Shown here: positions 22,194-32,176 of the stretch, piece after piece
Numbering within the stretch: the stretch's first letter is position 1
Layout of the letters: each line of letters begins with the position of its first letter
Assembly: GCA_031269355.1 (NCBI GenBank)
Contig: JAISZG010000043.1
Coordinates: forward strand, 1 to 32,393
Length of the DNA: 32,393 nucleotides
Source: Oscillospiraceae bacterium
GTDB taxonomy: Bacteria > Bacillota > Clostridia > Christensenellales > Aristaeellaceae
Reading direction: 5' to 3'
The notes under the pieces: generated by a model
The model's database searches: none
Seen by the model: the letters and a program-made list of their open reading frames with translations, nothing else
What the model was told of the DNA's origin: nothing
Made by a program: the position numbers and the translations under genes

Positions 22194-23669
22194 ATGCTGC
22201 TTCGGGAGATAATTGAGGGAACGCCCGGATTGATCGGCGTGGCGGGCGAGTTGGATGTAGATATTCAATCGTTGATAACGGATAGCAGGCAGCGTGGAGA
22301 TTTTTCGAACGGGCTGTTCTTTTGCGTGTCCGGCGCGCATTTTGACGCGCATGAGTTCGCGCCGCGAGTAGTTGAACGCGGCGCCGCCGCGCTTGTGGTG
22401 GAGCGGGTGCTGCCCGCGCTATCCGTGCCGCAGGTGCAGGTTGAGAACATGCGCAGCGCGGTTAGCTATCTGGCGGCCGCCTTTTATGGGCACCCGGCGC
22501 GGAGCCTAACGATAGCGGGCATAACGGGAACAAAGGGGAAGACTACCACGACATATCTGCTGAAAGCCATAATGGAAGCCGCCGGATATCCGTCGGGATT
22601 GATAGGCACCACGGGAAACCTTATAGGGGATAGAATGATCGGCTCCGGGCTTACCACCCCCGACCCGGTAGATTTGCAGCGTACGCTCAGGCAGATGGTA
22701 GACGAGGGCGTTCGCTTTGCCGCTATGGAGATATCCGCGCACGCGATCGATATGCATCGCCTGGACGGGCTTGTATTCGACGGCATAGCGTTCACCAATA
22801 TATCGCAGGATCATCTCGATTATTTCGGCACGATGGACGCATACTGGCGTACGAAGAAGAAAGTGTTTACGCCCGAGCACGCGAGAAACGCGGCGTTCAA
22901 CGCGGACGACGAATACGCGCAAGGTATGATGGAGGGCGTATCGCTTCCTACTATAACATACGGCATCCGCGAGGATTGCGATCTGTACGCGCGCGAGATA
23001 GAGATAACCGAAAACGGAGTTTCGTTCAGATTGTCGCTCAGGCACGCGCAGGAACAGGACATCCGCCTGAGGCTTACCGGAATGTTCAACGTATATAACA
23101 GCCTGGCCGCAGCTTCGCTCGCGCTCATAATGGGGATCGATATGGATACGATACGCCGAGGGCTTGGGGATGTGCGCGCCGTTCCGGGTAGGGTGGAGGT
23201 GCTGGATACGCGCACCCCATATAAGGTTATACTCGATTATTCGCACGCGCCTGCGGCGCTTGAGAGCATACTGTGCGTCGTTCGCGAGTTCACGCGGGAG
23301 CGCGTTATAGTGGTGTTCGGCTGCGGAGGCGATCGCGACAAGGAGAAGCGGTCGGTGATGGGCGAAATCGCCGGACGGTTGGCGGATTATTCCGTGATTA
23401 CAAGCGACAATCCCAGAGGCGAGGAACCGGCTAGCATACTATGCGCGATAGAAAGCGGCATCAAGCAGACAAGCGGCGCGTATACGATAATCGAAAACCG
23501 GCGCGAAGCTATCCGCTATGCGCTTTCAATCGCGAAGGAGGGAGACGTTATAGTGCTGGCGGGAAAGGGGCACGAAACTTATCAGGAGATAAAGGGCGTC
23601 AAGAAGCCGTTCGACGAGAAGGCTGTGGTTAAGGAACTGCTGGCGGAGGGCATCGAATGCAACGTATGA
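22194..23669 (+). CDS. murE: UDP-MurNAc-tripeptide synthetase MurE
   Basis: A 491-residue Mur ligase that adds the third amino acid to UDP-MurNAc-L-Ala-D-Glu in the cytosol, using ATP. The N-terminal substrate domain has DSRQ..GLFFC, the P-loop is TGTKGKTT (111-118), and SAHAIDMHR and NISQDHLDYFGTMD follow. Lys222 or a neighbour in RTKKKVF is the likely carbamylated lysine. DNPR (405-408) is the motif associated with meso-diaminopimelate, so mDAP peptidoglycan is predicted. ATG 22194 follows GGGAGGGGAA. Its end overlaps mraY by 13 bases. murF, usually next, is missing. Confidence 0.95.
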   Translation: MLLREIIEGTPGLIGVAGELDVDIQSLITDSRQRGDFSNGLFFCVSGAHFDAHEFAPRVVERGAAALVVERVLPALSVPQVQVENMRSAVSYLAAAFYGHPARSLTIAGITGTKGKTTTTYLLKAIMEAAGYPSGLIGTTGNLIGDRMIGSGLTTPDPVDLQRTLRQMVDEGVRFAAMEISAHAIDMHRLDGLVFDGIAFTNISQDHLDYFGTMDAYWRTKKKVFTPEHARNAAFNADDEYAQGMMEGVSLPTITYGIREDCDLYAREIEITENGVSFRLSLRHAQEQDIRLRLTGMFNVYNSLAAASLALIMGIDMDTIRRGLGDVRAVPGRVEVLDTRTPYKVILDYSHAPAALESILCVVREFTRERVIVVFGCGGDRDKEKRSVMGEIAGRLADYSVITSDNPRGEEPASILCAIESGIKQTSGAYTIIENRREAIRYALSIAKEGDVIVLAGKGHETYQEIKGVKKPFDEKAVVKELLAEGIECNV

Positions 23670-24673
23670 TTTGGGCGGCGCTCACCGCGTTCGCCGCGTC
23701 GCTTGTGATGGGACCTACGGTGATAAAGCTGCTGACCCGCTTGAAGATAGGGCAGCAGGTGTACGGCAAAGCGCCGGAAGGGCACCTGGCCAAACAGGGA
23801 ACGCCTACGATGGGCGGGCTGATGTTCGCGGCTTTATCCCTCGCGCTGGCGTTCGCGTTTCGCACGGGCGCGTTCGAGCTGAAATCTGATATCCCGCTTG
23901 CCATCGCGCTGTTCTCGCTGCTGAATCTCGCGATCGGTTTTGCGGACGACTTCCTCAAAATCCGCCGCCAGCGAAATCAAGGCGGACTTACGGAAGCGCA
24001 AAAGACGATAGCGCAGTTCATCATAGCGCTTGCGTTCTCAGCATATTGCTATTTTCATAACGATATCGGAAGCTCGATAATTATTCCATTCACCGTGCGA
24101 ACCGCTGACCTTAGCTATGCATACATACCTGTGATGGCGTTCGTTATATTTTGCACGCTTAACGCCGCGAACTTTCTGGACGGGCTTGACGGGCTGCTAG
24201 GCAGCGTATCCACGTGCGTGTTCGCCACGTTTGGAATTATAGCGCTTATGTTCGCAGGCCAGATAGGCGCGTCAGAATCTCAGGCGCAGATTATAAATAT
24301 CGCCACCATGTGCGCGGCGATCACAGGCGCGATGATGGGATATCTAAGATATAACCTGCACCCCGCTCAAATGATGATGGGAGATACCGGTTCTATGTTC
24401 ATAGGCGGCGCGTTCGTCGCGATAGGTATGGCGCTGCGCATTCCGCTGTGGATTCCGCTCGCCGGAGCTATGATGGTTGTATCATTACTATCTACATTTA
24501 TACAAAGGATGTATTATAAAGCTACTCACGGAAAGCGTATATTCAAAAATTCCCCATATCATCATCATCTGGAAATGATGGGAATGGCTGAAACGCGGAT
24601 AGTTTCAATGTATGTATTAATAACTATATTATTCTGTTTGCTGTGTTTCCTCGCGCTACCGCTTAGATTCTAA
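23657..24673 (+). CDS. mraY: Phospho-MurNAc-pentapeptide transferase MraY
   Basis: A 338-residue polytopic membrane enzyme with about ten helices that joins phospho-MurNAc-pentapeptide to undecaprenyl phosphate, giving lipid I. The signatures are complete: GTPTMGGLMF (48-57), the aspartate pair in GFADDFLK (Asp97, Asp98), NAANFLDGLDGL (169-180), MGDTGSMFIGG (241-251) and the C-terminal NSPYHHHLEMMG. The length is normal. The start overlaps murE in another frame and implies translational coupling. Confidence 0.97.
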   Translation: MQRMIWAALTAFAASLVMGPTVIKLLTRLKIGQQVYGKAPEGHLAKQGTPTMGGLMFAALSLALAFAFRTGAFELKSDIPLAIALFSLLNLAIGFADDFLKIRRQRNQGGLTEAQKTIAQFIIALAFSAYCYFHNDIGSSIIIPFTVRTADLSYAYIPVMAFVIFCTLNAANFLDGLDGLLGSVSTCVFATFGIIALMFAGQIGASESQAQIINIATMCAAITGAMMGYLRYNLHPAQMMMGDTGSMFIGGAFVAIGMALRIPLWIPLAGAMMVVSLLSTFIQRMYYKATHGKRIFKNSPYHHHLEMMGMAETRIVSMYVLITILFCLLCFLALPLRF

Positions 24674-24682
24674 GGAGGCAGT

Positions 24683-26053
24683 ATGATTACAGCGTATCCG
24701 CTGGATAAAAAACGCGTGCTTGTGGTGGGCATGGTGCGAAGCGGCATAGCTGCGGCAAAGCTATTGCTAAAGCAAGGCGCGCATCCTATCCTAAACGATT
24801 TGAAAGAACGATCCTCGCTATCGGGCCTTGATGCGATAGACGACGCGCGCGTAGAATGGGCGCTTGGACAGCCGCCGGACGCGCTTCTTGATCGAGTCGA
24901 TTTGGTTGTTATAAGCCCCGCCGTACCGATACAAAGCGACTGGATAGAAAAGGCGCGCGCGAAGAACGTAAAAGTTATAGGCGAGCTGGAGCTTGGCGCG
25001 TCATATGCCGACGGACCTATCGCCGCCATAACCGGAACAAACGGAAAAACGACCACCACCACGCTTCTGGGCGATATGCTCAGCAACGCGGGCAAGTGCG
25101 TGCACGTGGTGGGAAATATAGGAAATCCGGTGAGCGGCGCGGCTGCCGACGCTCGTCAAGGCGATATGTTTGTTATAGAAGTATCATCATTTCAGATGGA
25201 ATCGGCGCCGACGTTCAGGCCGCATGTAGGCGCGCTGCTGAATATCACGCCGGATCATTTGAATCGGCATGGAGATATGAATACCTACATTGCGCTTAAG
25301 AAACATATGTTTGAAAATCAGACTGGCGCGGACAGCCGAGTGGTAAACGCGGATGATCCGCTTACCGCCGCGCTGCTAGGCGGCCTGCCCGGTCGCAATA
25401 TGTCGTTCTCTCGCAAAATGGAAACGCCGCTCGGCGCGTTTCTTCGCGGCTCGGATATAATATTAAGGCAGGAGAGCGGCGAGCGCGCGCTGTGCGCCGC
25501 AGAGGAGGTGCGCATTCCGGGCGCGCATAATCTGGAAAACGCGATGGCGGCCGCGTGCATGGCGGCAACGCTCGACGTGCCGCCGCCTGTTATCAGGCAT
25601 ACGCTGCGCACGTTCGCGGGCGTTGTGCATCGCATAGAAACTGTCCGCGTGCTGGATGAGGTGACATACATCAACGACAGCAAGGGAACGAACGTCGATT
25701 CAACGCTTCGCGCGATAGATACGATGCGCGTTCCAACCGTAATAATACTTGGCGGATACGATAAACACGTGTCGTTCGACGAGCTGGCGGAAGCGGTAAA
25801 GCGATCGCCGATGATGGCGGCGGTCGTGCTGATAGGCGACACTGCCGAGCAGATTCGCGCGGCGCTTGCAAAGGCGGGATACGAAGCCGTTCATGATGCG
25901 GGACACGATTTCGTCAAGGCGATCGAAACGTCGCGCTCGCTCGCCAAACCAGGCTGGAACGTGCTTCTTTCCCCGGCGTGCGCGTCGTTTGATATGTTCG
26001 AGGATTACGAGCATAGAGGCCGGGAATTCCGCAGAATCGTCGAGAGCTTGTAA
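24683..26053 (+). CDS. murD: UDP-MurNAc-L-alanine:D-glutamate ligase MurD
   Basis: A 456-residue Mur ligase that adds D-Glu to UDP-MurNAc-L-Ala. The N-terminal Rossmann part has VLVVGMVRSGIAAAKLLLKQG and VISPAVP, the P-loop is TGTNGKTT (117-124), and NITPDHLNRHGDM, GAHNLENAMAAA and YINDSKGTNVDST are typical MurD motifs. It ends with LLSPACASFDMFEDYEHRG, a MurD-specific segment. ATG 24683 lies after AAGGAGG, nine bases past the mraY stop. Confidence 0.97.
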   Translation: MITAYPLDKKRVLVVGMVRSGIAAAKLLLKQGAHPILNDLKERSSLSGLDAIDDARVEWALGQPPDALLDRVDLVVISPAVPIQSDWIEKARAKNVKVIGELELGASYADGPIAAITGTNGKTTTTTLLGDMLSNAGKCVHVVGNIGNPVSGAAADARQGDMFVIEVSSFQMESAPTFRPHVGALLNITPDHLNRHGDMNTYIALKKHMFENQTGADSRVVNADDPLTAALLGGLPGRNMSFSRKMETPLGAFLRGSDIILRQESGERALCAAEEVRIPGAHNLENAMAAACMAATLDVPPPVIRHTLRTFAGVVHRIETVRVLDEVTYINDSKGTNVDSTLRAIDTMRVPTVIILGGYDKHVSFDELAEAVKRSPMMAAVVLIGDTAEQIRAALAKAGYEAVHDAGHDFVKAIETSRSLAKPGWNVLLSPACASFDMFEDYEHRGREFRRIVESL

Positions 26054-26107
26054 CGAAAAACTCCGCTATCAAACTTGTATCGGCGTCGCTCGCCGGCAGG
26101 AGGGGAC

Positions 26108-27313
26108 ATGGCGCAGCTGGGATATCAACCGGCGCTTTCCACCAAACGCAAAGCCCGAAGGAAGTTGTTTGATCGCAGGTTAAACAGCCTGCCTGGCAGC
26201 GAGCCATGCCTTCGCCCGATGGATCGCGGTGTGCTCATCGCGCTCGCGCTGCTGCTTATGGCGGGGCTGGTAACATTGTTCAGCGCGAGCTACTATGTGT
26301 TCCAGGATACGGACGGAGGCGCGTTCCAGAAGGTGAAGCAGCAGCTGGCGGGCATAGGAGTAGGCGCGGCGCTGATGTTTATGCTGTCGCGCATCGATTA
26401 TAACCTCTGGCGCAAAACCTGGGTGATGGTGGGATTGCTGGCGGTCAGCGCGATACTGCTAGCGCTTGTGCTCGTGCCGGGAATTGGCGTATCCGTAAAC
26501 GGCTCGAGAAGGTGGCTGCGCTTTGCGGGGCAGAGCTTCCAGCCCAGCGAATTCGCGAAATTCGCGGTGGTGCTGTTTATGGCGAATATGCTGACGAACA
26601 GCGGCGAGAAGATACTGCGCTTTTTTCGCGGCATTATACCGCCGCTGATCGTACCGGGCATAATGTTTCTTCTTATATTAGAACAGCCGAACCTGTCCAC
26701 CGCAGGCAGCATCATAATAGTAGCGGTTATTATGATATATATCGCGGGCGCGAAATTCAGGCACCTGGGCTTGCTGGGCGCGCTTGGGGCGGCGGTGTTC
26801 GCTTATTACGCGTGGAGCGAACCGTATAGGCGCGAACGTCTGCTGTCGTTTCGCGATCCGTTCGCAAAGATGAGCGACGAGGGATACCAGCTGTCGCAAT
26901 CGCTTATCGCGTTTGGGTCGGGCGGTTTATTCGGAATGGGCTTGGGCCAGGGGCGTCAGAAGATGGCATACCTGCCGTATCCGGAGTCGGATTTTATATT
27001 CGCGGTGGTAGGCGAGGATTTCGGACTTGTCGGATGCATAGTGGTAGTCGCGCTTTATCTGGCGTTTATATTCGCGGGTATGCGCGTCGCGCTGAACTGT
27101 CAGGATAAGTTTGGCTGCCTGCTCGCATCTGGTATAACTATGATGATAGGTATACAAGCGTTTATGAATATGGGCGTGGTGATAGGCCTGCTGCCTACGA
27201 CCGGGCTGCCGCTGCCATTCTTCAGCGCGGGAGGTACGTCCGTCATGATATTTATGGCGGCGATAGGAATATTGCTCAATATATCGCGATCGAACGAAAT
27301 GGTAGTAGCGTAG
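26108..27313 (+). CDS. ftsW: SEDS peptidoglycan polymerase FtsW/SpoVE type
   Basis: A 401-residue membrane glycosyltransferase of the SEDS family that polymerises lipid II together with the class B PBP. A basic cytosolic lead of about 45 residues precedes some ten helices. Hallmarks are GSRRWL, FQPSEFAKFA, LLILEQPNLSTAG, DEGYQLSQSLIAFGSGG, GLGQGRQKM.YLP, PESDFIFAVVGEDFG and the closing PLPFFSAGGTS. The start is ATG 26108, two bases after GGAGGGG; the frame is open 11 codons further without a good site. In spore formers the paralogue at this place is called SpoVE, which I cannot exclude. Confidence 0.93.
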   Translation: MAQLGYQPALSTKRKARRKLFDRRLNSLPGSEPCLRPMDRGVLIALALLLMAGLVTLFSASYYVFQDTDGGAFQKVKQQLAGIGVGAALMFMLSRIDYNLWRKTWVMVGLLAVSAILLALVLVPGIGVSVNGSRRWLRFAGQSFQPSEFAKFAVVLFMANMLTNSGEKILRFFRGIIPPLIVPGIMFLLILEQPNLSTAGSIIIVAVIMIYIAGAKFRHLGLLGALGAAVFAYYAWSEPYRRERLLSFRDPFAKMSDEGYQLSQSLIAFGSGGLFGMGLGQGRQKMAYLPYPESDFIFAVVGEDFGLVGCIVVVALYLAFIFAGMRVALNCQDKFGCLLASGITMMIGIQAFMNMGVVIGLLPTTGLPLPFFSAGGTSVMIFMAAIGILLNISRSNEMVVA

Positions 27314-27404
27314 TCTCGAAAATCTACAGTGCCGCGCTGTTTTTCACCCTTTACCCACACCGGCATACCCTAAAACCGAGGGCTATGCTTAGGAGGTGGG
27401 CGCG

Positions 27405-28661
27405 TTGCAGATACTTAGGATGGATGGTGGCACGAGGATTCAAGGTGAAGCCCGGATAGAAAGCGCAAAGAACGCCGCTCTTCCGATACTCGCCGCGTGC
27501 GTTATGACGGATGAACCGGTGACGCTGCTGGGTATTCCGGATATCGCGGACGTTGAAAATATGCTGGCGATTCTTCGAAGCATCGGATGCGATGTGGAGC
27601 GCGACGGCTCGTCTATAACCGTTCGTGCGCAGGGCGATCTGTATGATTCCGTACCGCCGCATTTGGCGGAGACGCTGCGCTCGTCCCTATTCCTCGCGGG
27701 GCCGCTGCTTGCGCGCACAGGAAGCGTGGCGTTTGGTATGCCGGGCGGATGCGAAATAGGCCTTCGTCCAATAGACCTGCACGAGCGCGGATTGAGAGCG
27801 CTAGGCGCAACTCTTGAGGAAGACGACGGAATAGTGCGCTGCACCGGCAAAAATCTGAAGGGCGCCGATATTCATTTGGATTATCCAAGCGTCGGCGCTA
27901 CGGAGAACATAATGATGGCGGCGGCGCTAACGCCCGGCAAAACGGTAATACATAACGCCGCAAGGGAGCCTGAGATAGTCGATCTCGCCCGGTTTCTGAA
28001 CGCGTGCGGCGCGCGCGTGGCAGGCGCTGGCAAGCAAATGATCGCAATACAGGGCGTTAAGAAGCTGCACGGCGCTACATATCGCCCGATACCGGATCGA
28101 ATCGTCGCGGGTACGCTGCTCGCGGCGGCCGCGATAACCGGCGGAGAGCTGAGGCTAACGAACGCGCCCGTTGGGGATATGATCGCGCAGATCGCCAAGC
28201 TTCGCGATATGGGCTGCGATATTCGAGACGGGGTGGGCACGCTGACGCTGCGCGCGCCAAAGCGCCTCCGTTCGTTCGGTCAGCTGCAAACGCTGCCCCA
28301 TCCGGGTTTCCCAACGGATATGCAGGCGCCCATGTTCGCGCTGGCGTCCGTTGCGGACGGCGTAAGTTTGGTGCTCGAAACCATATTCGAGAATCGATAT
28401 GCGCATGCTTCCGACTTGGTTAAGATGGGCGCGGACGTAATATTGAACGATCGCATGGCGGTGGTTAGGGGAGTGCAGCGGCTTCATGGTGCGAGGGTTA
28501 AGGCGCGGGATTTGCGCGCCGGGGCGGCGTTGGTTATTGCGGGGCTTGCGGCGGAAGGCGTAACGGAGATCGAGCAGATAGGGCAGATAGATCGAGGTTA
28601 TGAGAAAATCGAAATAATGCTGTCGCGGCTTGGCGCGCGCATCAAGCGCGCAGACGAATAG
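27405..28661 (+). CDS. murA: UDP-GlcNAc 1-carboxyvinyltransferase MurA
   Basis: A 418-residue enolpyruvyl transferase that commits UDP-GlcNAc to peptidoglycan synthesis using phosphoenolpyruvate. The early Lys-Asn pair (SAKNAALPIL) and MPGGCEIGLRPIDLH with the catalytic Cys116 are present; this Cys form is normally fosfomycin-sensitive. YPSVGATENIMMAA and GFPTDMQAPMFALA are further family marks. The TTG at 27405 follows AGGAGG at eight bases; a GTG at 27396 overlaps that site. It occupies the slot usually held by murG between ftsW and divIB. The 82-base gap before it has only a weak 5-bp hairpin with a T-run. Confidence 0.95.
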   Translation: MQILRMDGGTRIQGEARIESAKNAALPILAACVMTDEPVTLLGIPDIADVENMLAILRSIGCDVERDGSSITVRAQGDLYDSVPPHLAETLRSSLFLAGPLLARTGSVAFGMPGGCEIGLRPIDLHERGLRALGATLEEDDGIVRCTGKNLKGADIHLDYPSVGATENIMMAAALTPGKTVIHNAAREPEIVDLARFLNACGARVAGAGKQMIAIQGVKKLHGATYRPIPDRIVAGTLLAAAAITGGELRLTNAPVGDMIAQIAKLRDMGCDIRDGVGTLTLRAPKRLRSFGQLQTLPHPGFPTDMQAPMFALASVADGVSLVLETIFENRYAHASDLVKMGADVILNDRMAVVRGVQRLHGARVKARDLRAGAALVIAGLAAEGVTEIEQIGQIDRGYEKIEIMLSRLGARIKRADE

Positions 28662-28689
28662 CGGCGGCATGCGAGGGGGGTTAAGCGCT

Positions 28690-29490
28690 ATGAAGGAAAA
28701 AAAGTGGAAGCCTGGCCGAATCGCGGCGATAACATTAATCGCCGTTATCACGCTTGGCGCGTGGATAGCGTCCGGTAACGTGATGATGATCAGCTCGATC
28801 GGCGTTGAAGGAAGCGACATTGTGCCGGCGGATGAGGTGATTCGCCTGTCCGGGCTTCAGTATGGACAAGCGATACTCAGCGTCAATTCGTTCGATATAA
28901 AACAGCGCGTCGAGTCGAACCGCTTTTTGAGATTCGTAGCGCTGGACAAGCAGTATCCCTCGCGCGTTGTTATTATGGTTGAAACCCGCAAACCCGTTGC
29001 GATTCTCCAATATATGGGAAACTATCTGCTTGCGGACGCCGAGGGAGTTGTTATAGCAAGATATTCGCAGCTCGAGTTTTCGGAGGATTTGCCCTTTATA
29101 ACAGGGCTTGAAATCACCGAAGCGATGGCGCGCCTGGACGCGTCTATCATAGCCAGCGGCGCGCCTAACGCTTTGGCTGCGTTTAATATTATAAACGAAT
29201 TGAACGCGCAAGAAATGTCGGACGGAATATCTGAATTGAATGTTGCTGATTTGGACAATATTTATTTGGTAACATTAGATGGAATCCAGGTGATGCTGGG
29301 CGATAACTATGAGATTCCGGCAAAAATCGCGCTGGCAAAAGCTGTGCTGCCACAATTGCCTAGTGATACGAAACCAGGCGGGTTATTGGATGTAACGGCT
29401 GTGAACAAGGCAGACTATCTACAGACCAGAATATCCAAGACTAGCAGTCTGGATGAGGTAGACTCTCAGTCTGTTTTCGGACAGCAATAA
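28690..29490 (+). CDS. divIB: Cell division protein DivIB/FtsQ
   Basis: A 266-residue bitopic division protein. A basic start (MKEKKWKPGR) and one membrane helix (about 11-29) are followed by a POTRA domain (ISSIGVEGSDIVPADEVIRLSG, residues about 34-105). A beta domain of the FtsQ/DivIB type comes next (VVIMVETRKPVAILQY, LLADAEGVVIA), then a polar tail. The protein joins FtsL and DivIC at the septum. ATG 28690 is nine bases after GGGGGG; the frame extends 20 codons upstream into murA without a better site. The start of the extracellular domain is as expected for the family. Confidence 0.9.
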   Translation: MKEKKWKPGRIAAITLIAVITLGAWIASGNVMMISSIGVEGSDIVPADEVIRLSGLQYGQAILSVNSFDIKQRVESNRFLRFVALDKQYPSRVVIMVETRKPVAILQYMGNYLLADAEGVVIARYSQLEFSEDLPFITGLEITEAMARLDASIIASGAPNALAAFNIINELNAQEMSDGISELNVADLDNIYLVTLDGIQVMLGDNYEIPAKIALAKAVLPQLPSDTKPGGLLDVTAVNKADYLQTRISKTSSLDEVDSQSVFGQQ

Positions 29491-29563
29491 AACGAACAGA
29501 CCGGAGGTCGGGATGTTTGTGAAAAATGGCGAATAAAAGATGGAACAAATGGAAAATCCTGCC

Positions 29564-29592
29564 TTGCAATCAATGCCAAGAGAGGGTACAAT
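29564..29592 (+). promoter_or_regulatory. Promoter in front of ftsA-ftsZ
   Basis: TTGCAA (29564-29569), 17 bases, TACAAT (29587-29592). Transcription would begin near 29599, giving a leader of about 32 bases with GGAGGG before the ftsA GTG. The -35 box equals that of the tRNA promoter in this window. Confidence 0.65.
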
Positions 29593-29630
29593 ATCAAGAT
29601 GAAGGATGGTATGAACGGAGGGAACCCAGC

Positions 29631-30815
29631 GTGAAAAGCATGGCGGCGGCAATCGACTTTGGTACATCCAAGGTTGTAACGCTCGTAGCGGAATCCAGCG
29701 GCTACCATCGCTGTGACATAATCGGCGCTGGGATCGCGCCTTACGACGGGTTCACGGACGGTTACTGGAACGTACCCGAGCTGGTAGACGAGGCGATAAT
29801 TAAATCTATCCGTCAGGCGGAGGCGCAGTCGCATCGGAGGATACGTGAAATTCACGTAGGCGTGCCGGGCGAGTTCTGCCGGGTATATGTAACTGAAATC
29901 CAGCTGCAGCTTCAAGGGCTTGATCCCAATGTTACGCCTGCGGATATAGAGCGGGTGTTCCAAATGGCGGACGCTGAAATACAGCCCGTTCGCGGGGTGA
30001 TGATTCATCGCAGCCCGGCATGGTTCATAGTGGATGAAGGAAAAAAGACGATGGAGCCGGTGGGGCTTAAAGGCTCCGTATTGCGCGCGTTGGTATCTTT
30101 TGTGGTGACGGACGAGTTTTTCTTGAAGGATATTACGCGCCGAATGGAGAAACTGAACCTAGACGTGGCCGGTTTCTTTTCCTCGCCTATGGGCGAGGCG
30201 CTGCTGTTCCTGCCGCAGGAGGATCGCGATCGCACGTCGGTGCTCATCGATATCGGGTACTTAAGCCTGGAAGTGATGGCGGTCGAGGGCGACGCGCTCG
30301 TATTCCATAAGGTGATCCCGATGGGCGGCGCGCATGTTACGGTCGATCTAACCTATGGCCTGGAACTTCCTATGGCGATGGCGGAGCAGATAAAGCGCGG
30401 ATACAGCTTTGGTCAAGGCGGGGGCGACGTGATCGAGGCGGTGAGCGACAGCGGCCGCGCGCAATCGTTCGCTAGAGAGGACGTCGCGCGAGTGCTGGAA
30501 CCGCGCGTGGACGAAATAGCGGACGCCATAAAGGACGCGATCGATAAAAGCGGGGTGCGGCTCGGTGGCTGGAGCAACGTGTATTTAACCGGCGGCGGCA
30601 TAGCTATGATGCGCGGCGGCCGCGAATACCTTGCCCGGCAGCTTGAGAGGCCCGTTCGAGCGCCCGCGCCCAAAGCGGCTAAGCTTAACAGCCCTATATA
30701 CTCCAGCGCGCTCGGTTTGATCGATCTGGTATTCGAGACGATCGAGCAGCAGGAGGAGGGCGGCGGTTTGTTCGATAGAGCGAAGCTAACGTTCAGGAAT
30801 CTGTTCCGCAGATAA
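29631..30815 (+). CDS. ftsA: Cell division protein FtsA
   Basis: A 394-residue actin-like ATPase that ties FtsZ filaments to the membrane. Phosphate-1 motif IDFGTSK (8-14), the SHS2/1C domain region, phosphate-2 motif [11 protein letters not shown], and the adenosine motif [14 protein letters not shown] are visible. The last residues ([18 protein letters not shown]) form the amphipathic membrane-targeting helix. GTG 29631 follows GGAGGG at eight bases. An ATG in frame at 29526 would add 35 residues with a CNQC motif, but it lacks a ribosome binding site and would contain the promoter, so I reject it. ftsZ follows after 50 bases. Confidence 0.95.
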   Translation: MKSMAAAIDFGTSKVVTLVAESSGYHRCDIIGAGIAPYDGFTDGYWNVPELVDEAIIKSIRQAEAQSHRRIREIHVGVPGEFCRVYVTEIQLQLQGLDPNVTPADIERVFQMADAEIQPVRGVMIHRSPAWFIVDEGKKTMEPVGLKGSVLRALVSFVVTDEFFLKDITRRMEKLNLDVAGFFSSPMGEALLFLPQEDRDRTSVLIDIGYLSLEVMAVEGDALVFHKVIPMGGAHVTVDLTYGLELPMAMAEQIKRGYSFGQGGGDVIEAVSDSGRAQSFAREDVARVLEPRVDEIADAIKDAIDKSGVRLGGWSNVYLTGGGIAMMRGGREYLARQLERPVRAPAPKAAKLNSPIYSSALGLIDLVFETIEQQEEGGGLFDRAKLTFRNLFRR

Positions 30816-30865
30816 TAAATATTAAAACATATCGAGCCTTTACTGATATAGAGGGGGATCGGACC

Positions 30866-32176
30866 ATGGCTTTGGAATTTGAAATGGAAGAGACCGGGTT
30901 TGCATCGATTCGCGTGGTGGGATGCGGCGGCGCGGGCAACAATGCGGTCAACCGCATGGTAGAGGCGGGTTTGCGCGGCGTCGAGTTCATCGCTGTGAAC
31001 ACGGACAAACAGGCGCTCAACCTTTCCCGCGCGCAGAACAAAATACAAATTGGCGAGAAGCTCACGAAGGGCTTGGGCGCGGGCGCGATTCCGGACATTG
31101 GCCGCCGAGCCGCCGAGGAAAGCCGTGAGGAAATCGCGCAGGCGCTCAAGAATTCCGATTTGGTGTTCGTCACCGCCGGTATGGGCGGCGGCACGGGAAC
31201 GGGCGCCGCTCCGATTGTAGCGGAAATCGCGCGCGATTTGGGCTGCCTTACGATAGGCGTCGTAACGAAGCCGTTCGCCTTTGAGGGCAAGCAGCGCATG
31301 AAGAACGCGGACGCCGGTATAGACGAGCTGAAGCAGCGCGTGGATACGCTCGTCGTTATCCCGAACGACAGGCTGCTGCAGGTCGTTACAAAGGGCACTA
31401 CGATGCTTGAAGCGTTCCGTCTAGCGGACGACGTGCTGCGCCAGGGCATTCAGGGGATATCGGATTTGATCGCGGTGCCCAGCATGATAAACCTCGATTT
31501 TGCGGACGTGAAAACCGTTATGGAATCCGGCGGGCTGGCGCATATGGGCATAGGCGTCGGTCGCGGAGAAAACCGTATGGTCGAGGCTGCGAAGAACGCG
31601 ATATCAAGCCCGATGCTCGAGACGTCGATCGACGGCGCACGGGCGGTGCTGATCAACATCACCGGCGGCGACGACATGTCGATACTCGATATAAACGAAG
31701 CGACTCAAATGATAATCCAGGCCGCAGACGACGAGGCGAATATTATATTCGGCGCGGGCGTCGATGAAAATATGACGGAGGAAGTTCGCATAACCGTTAT
31801 CGCGACTGGCTTTGAGAAGACGCCGTTCCCAAGTCGCGAAAGCCGCAAGAGCGCCCGCGAACGCTCCGACCGCCCCGCGTCTTCCAAGGCGGACGACGGT
31901 CGCTACGCCGCGTCCGGCCCGATTCCTCAACCGGGCTATTCGGGATACGGCGGGTACGGCGCGCCAGGCGGTCAGGCTCAGTATGCCGGCGAGCCGGAAA
32001 TTCCGTCGTTTGTAAACAACCGCACCGCCCCTCGCCGCTCAAGCTTCCAGGAAGAACCGCCGCGCGCGCCGGTCGCGCCAGCAAGGGTCGAGCCGGAGGC
32101 GGAAGCGCCCAAGCAGAGCGGCAGCGCATATGGATCGGATATTCCGGCATATCTGCGCAGGGCGCCTAAACACTAG
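30866..32176 (+). CDS. ftsZ: Cell division protein FtsZ
   Basis: A 436-residue tubulin-like GTPase that forms the division ring. [13 protein letters not shown] (19-31), the tubulin signature GGGTGTG (107-113) and VIPNDRLLQ with the T7-loop region [12 protein letters not shown] are complete. A Pro/Arg/Tyr/Gly-rich linker of roughly 100 residues leads to the C-terminal peptide DIPAYLRR (425-432), which binds FtsA and other partners. ATG 30866 lies after GAGGGGGAT. The stop codon TAG is also the first three bases of the inverted-repeat element that follows, so the last residues (APKH) may have been shaped by that insertion. Confidence 0.97.
   Translation: MALEFEMEETGFASIRVVGCGGAGNNAVNRMVEAGLRGVEFIAVNTDKQALNLSRAQNKIQIGEKLTKGLGAGAIPDIGRRAAEESREEIAQALKNSDLVFVTAGMGGGTGTGAAPIVAEIARDLGCLTIGVVTKPFAFEGKQRMKNADAGIDELKQRVDTLVVIPNDRLLQVVTKGTTMLEAFRLADDVLRQGIQGISDLIAVPSMINLDFADVKTVMESGGLAHMGIGVGRGENRMVEAAKNAISSPMLETSIDGARAVLINITGGDDMSILDINEATQMIIQAADDEANIIFGAGVDENMTEEVRITVIATGFEKTPFPSRESRKSARERSDRPASSKADDGRYAASGPIPQPGYSGYGGYGAPGGQAQYAGEPEIPSFVNNRTAPRRSSFQEEPPRAPVAPARVEPEAEAPKQSGSAYGSDIPAYLRRAPKH

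Noticed and set aside
27314-27395. Terminator between ftsW and murA
   Set aside because: Only a 5-bp stem (ACAGT/GCTGT) with a short T-run is present; too weak to claim that the operon is split here.
29526-29630. N-terminal extension of FtsA with a CNQC motif
   Set aside because: The upstream ATG has no ribosome binding site, and the region contains a good promoter whose start site lies downstream of that ATG. The GTG at 29631 has a proper site.
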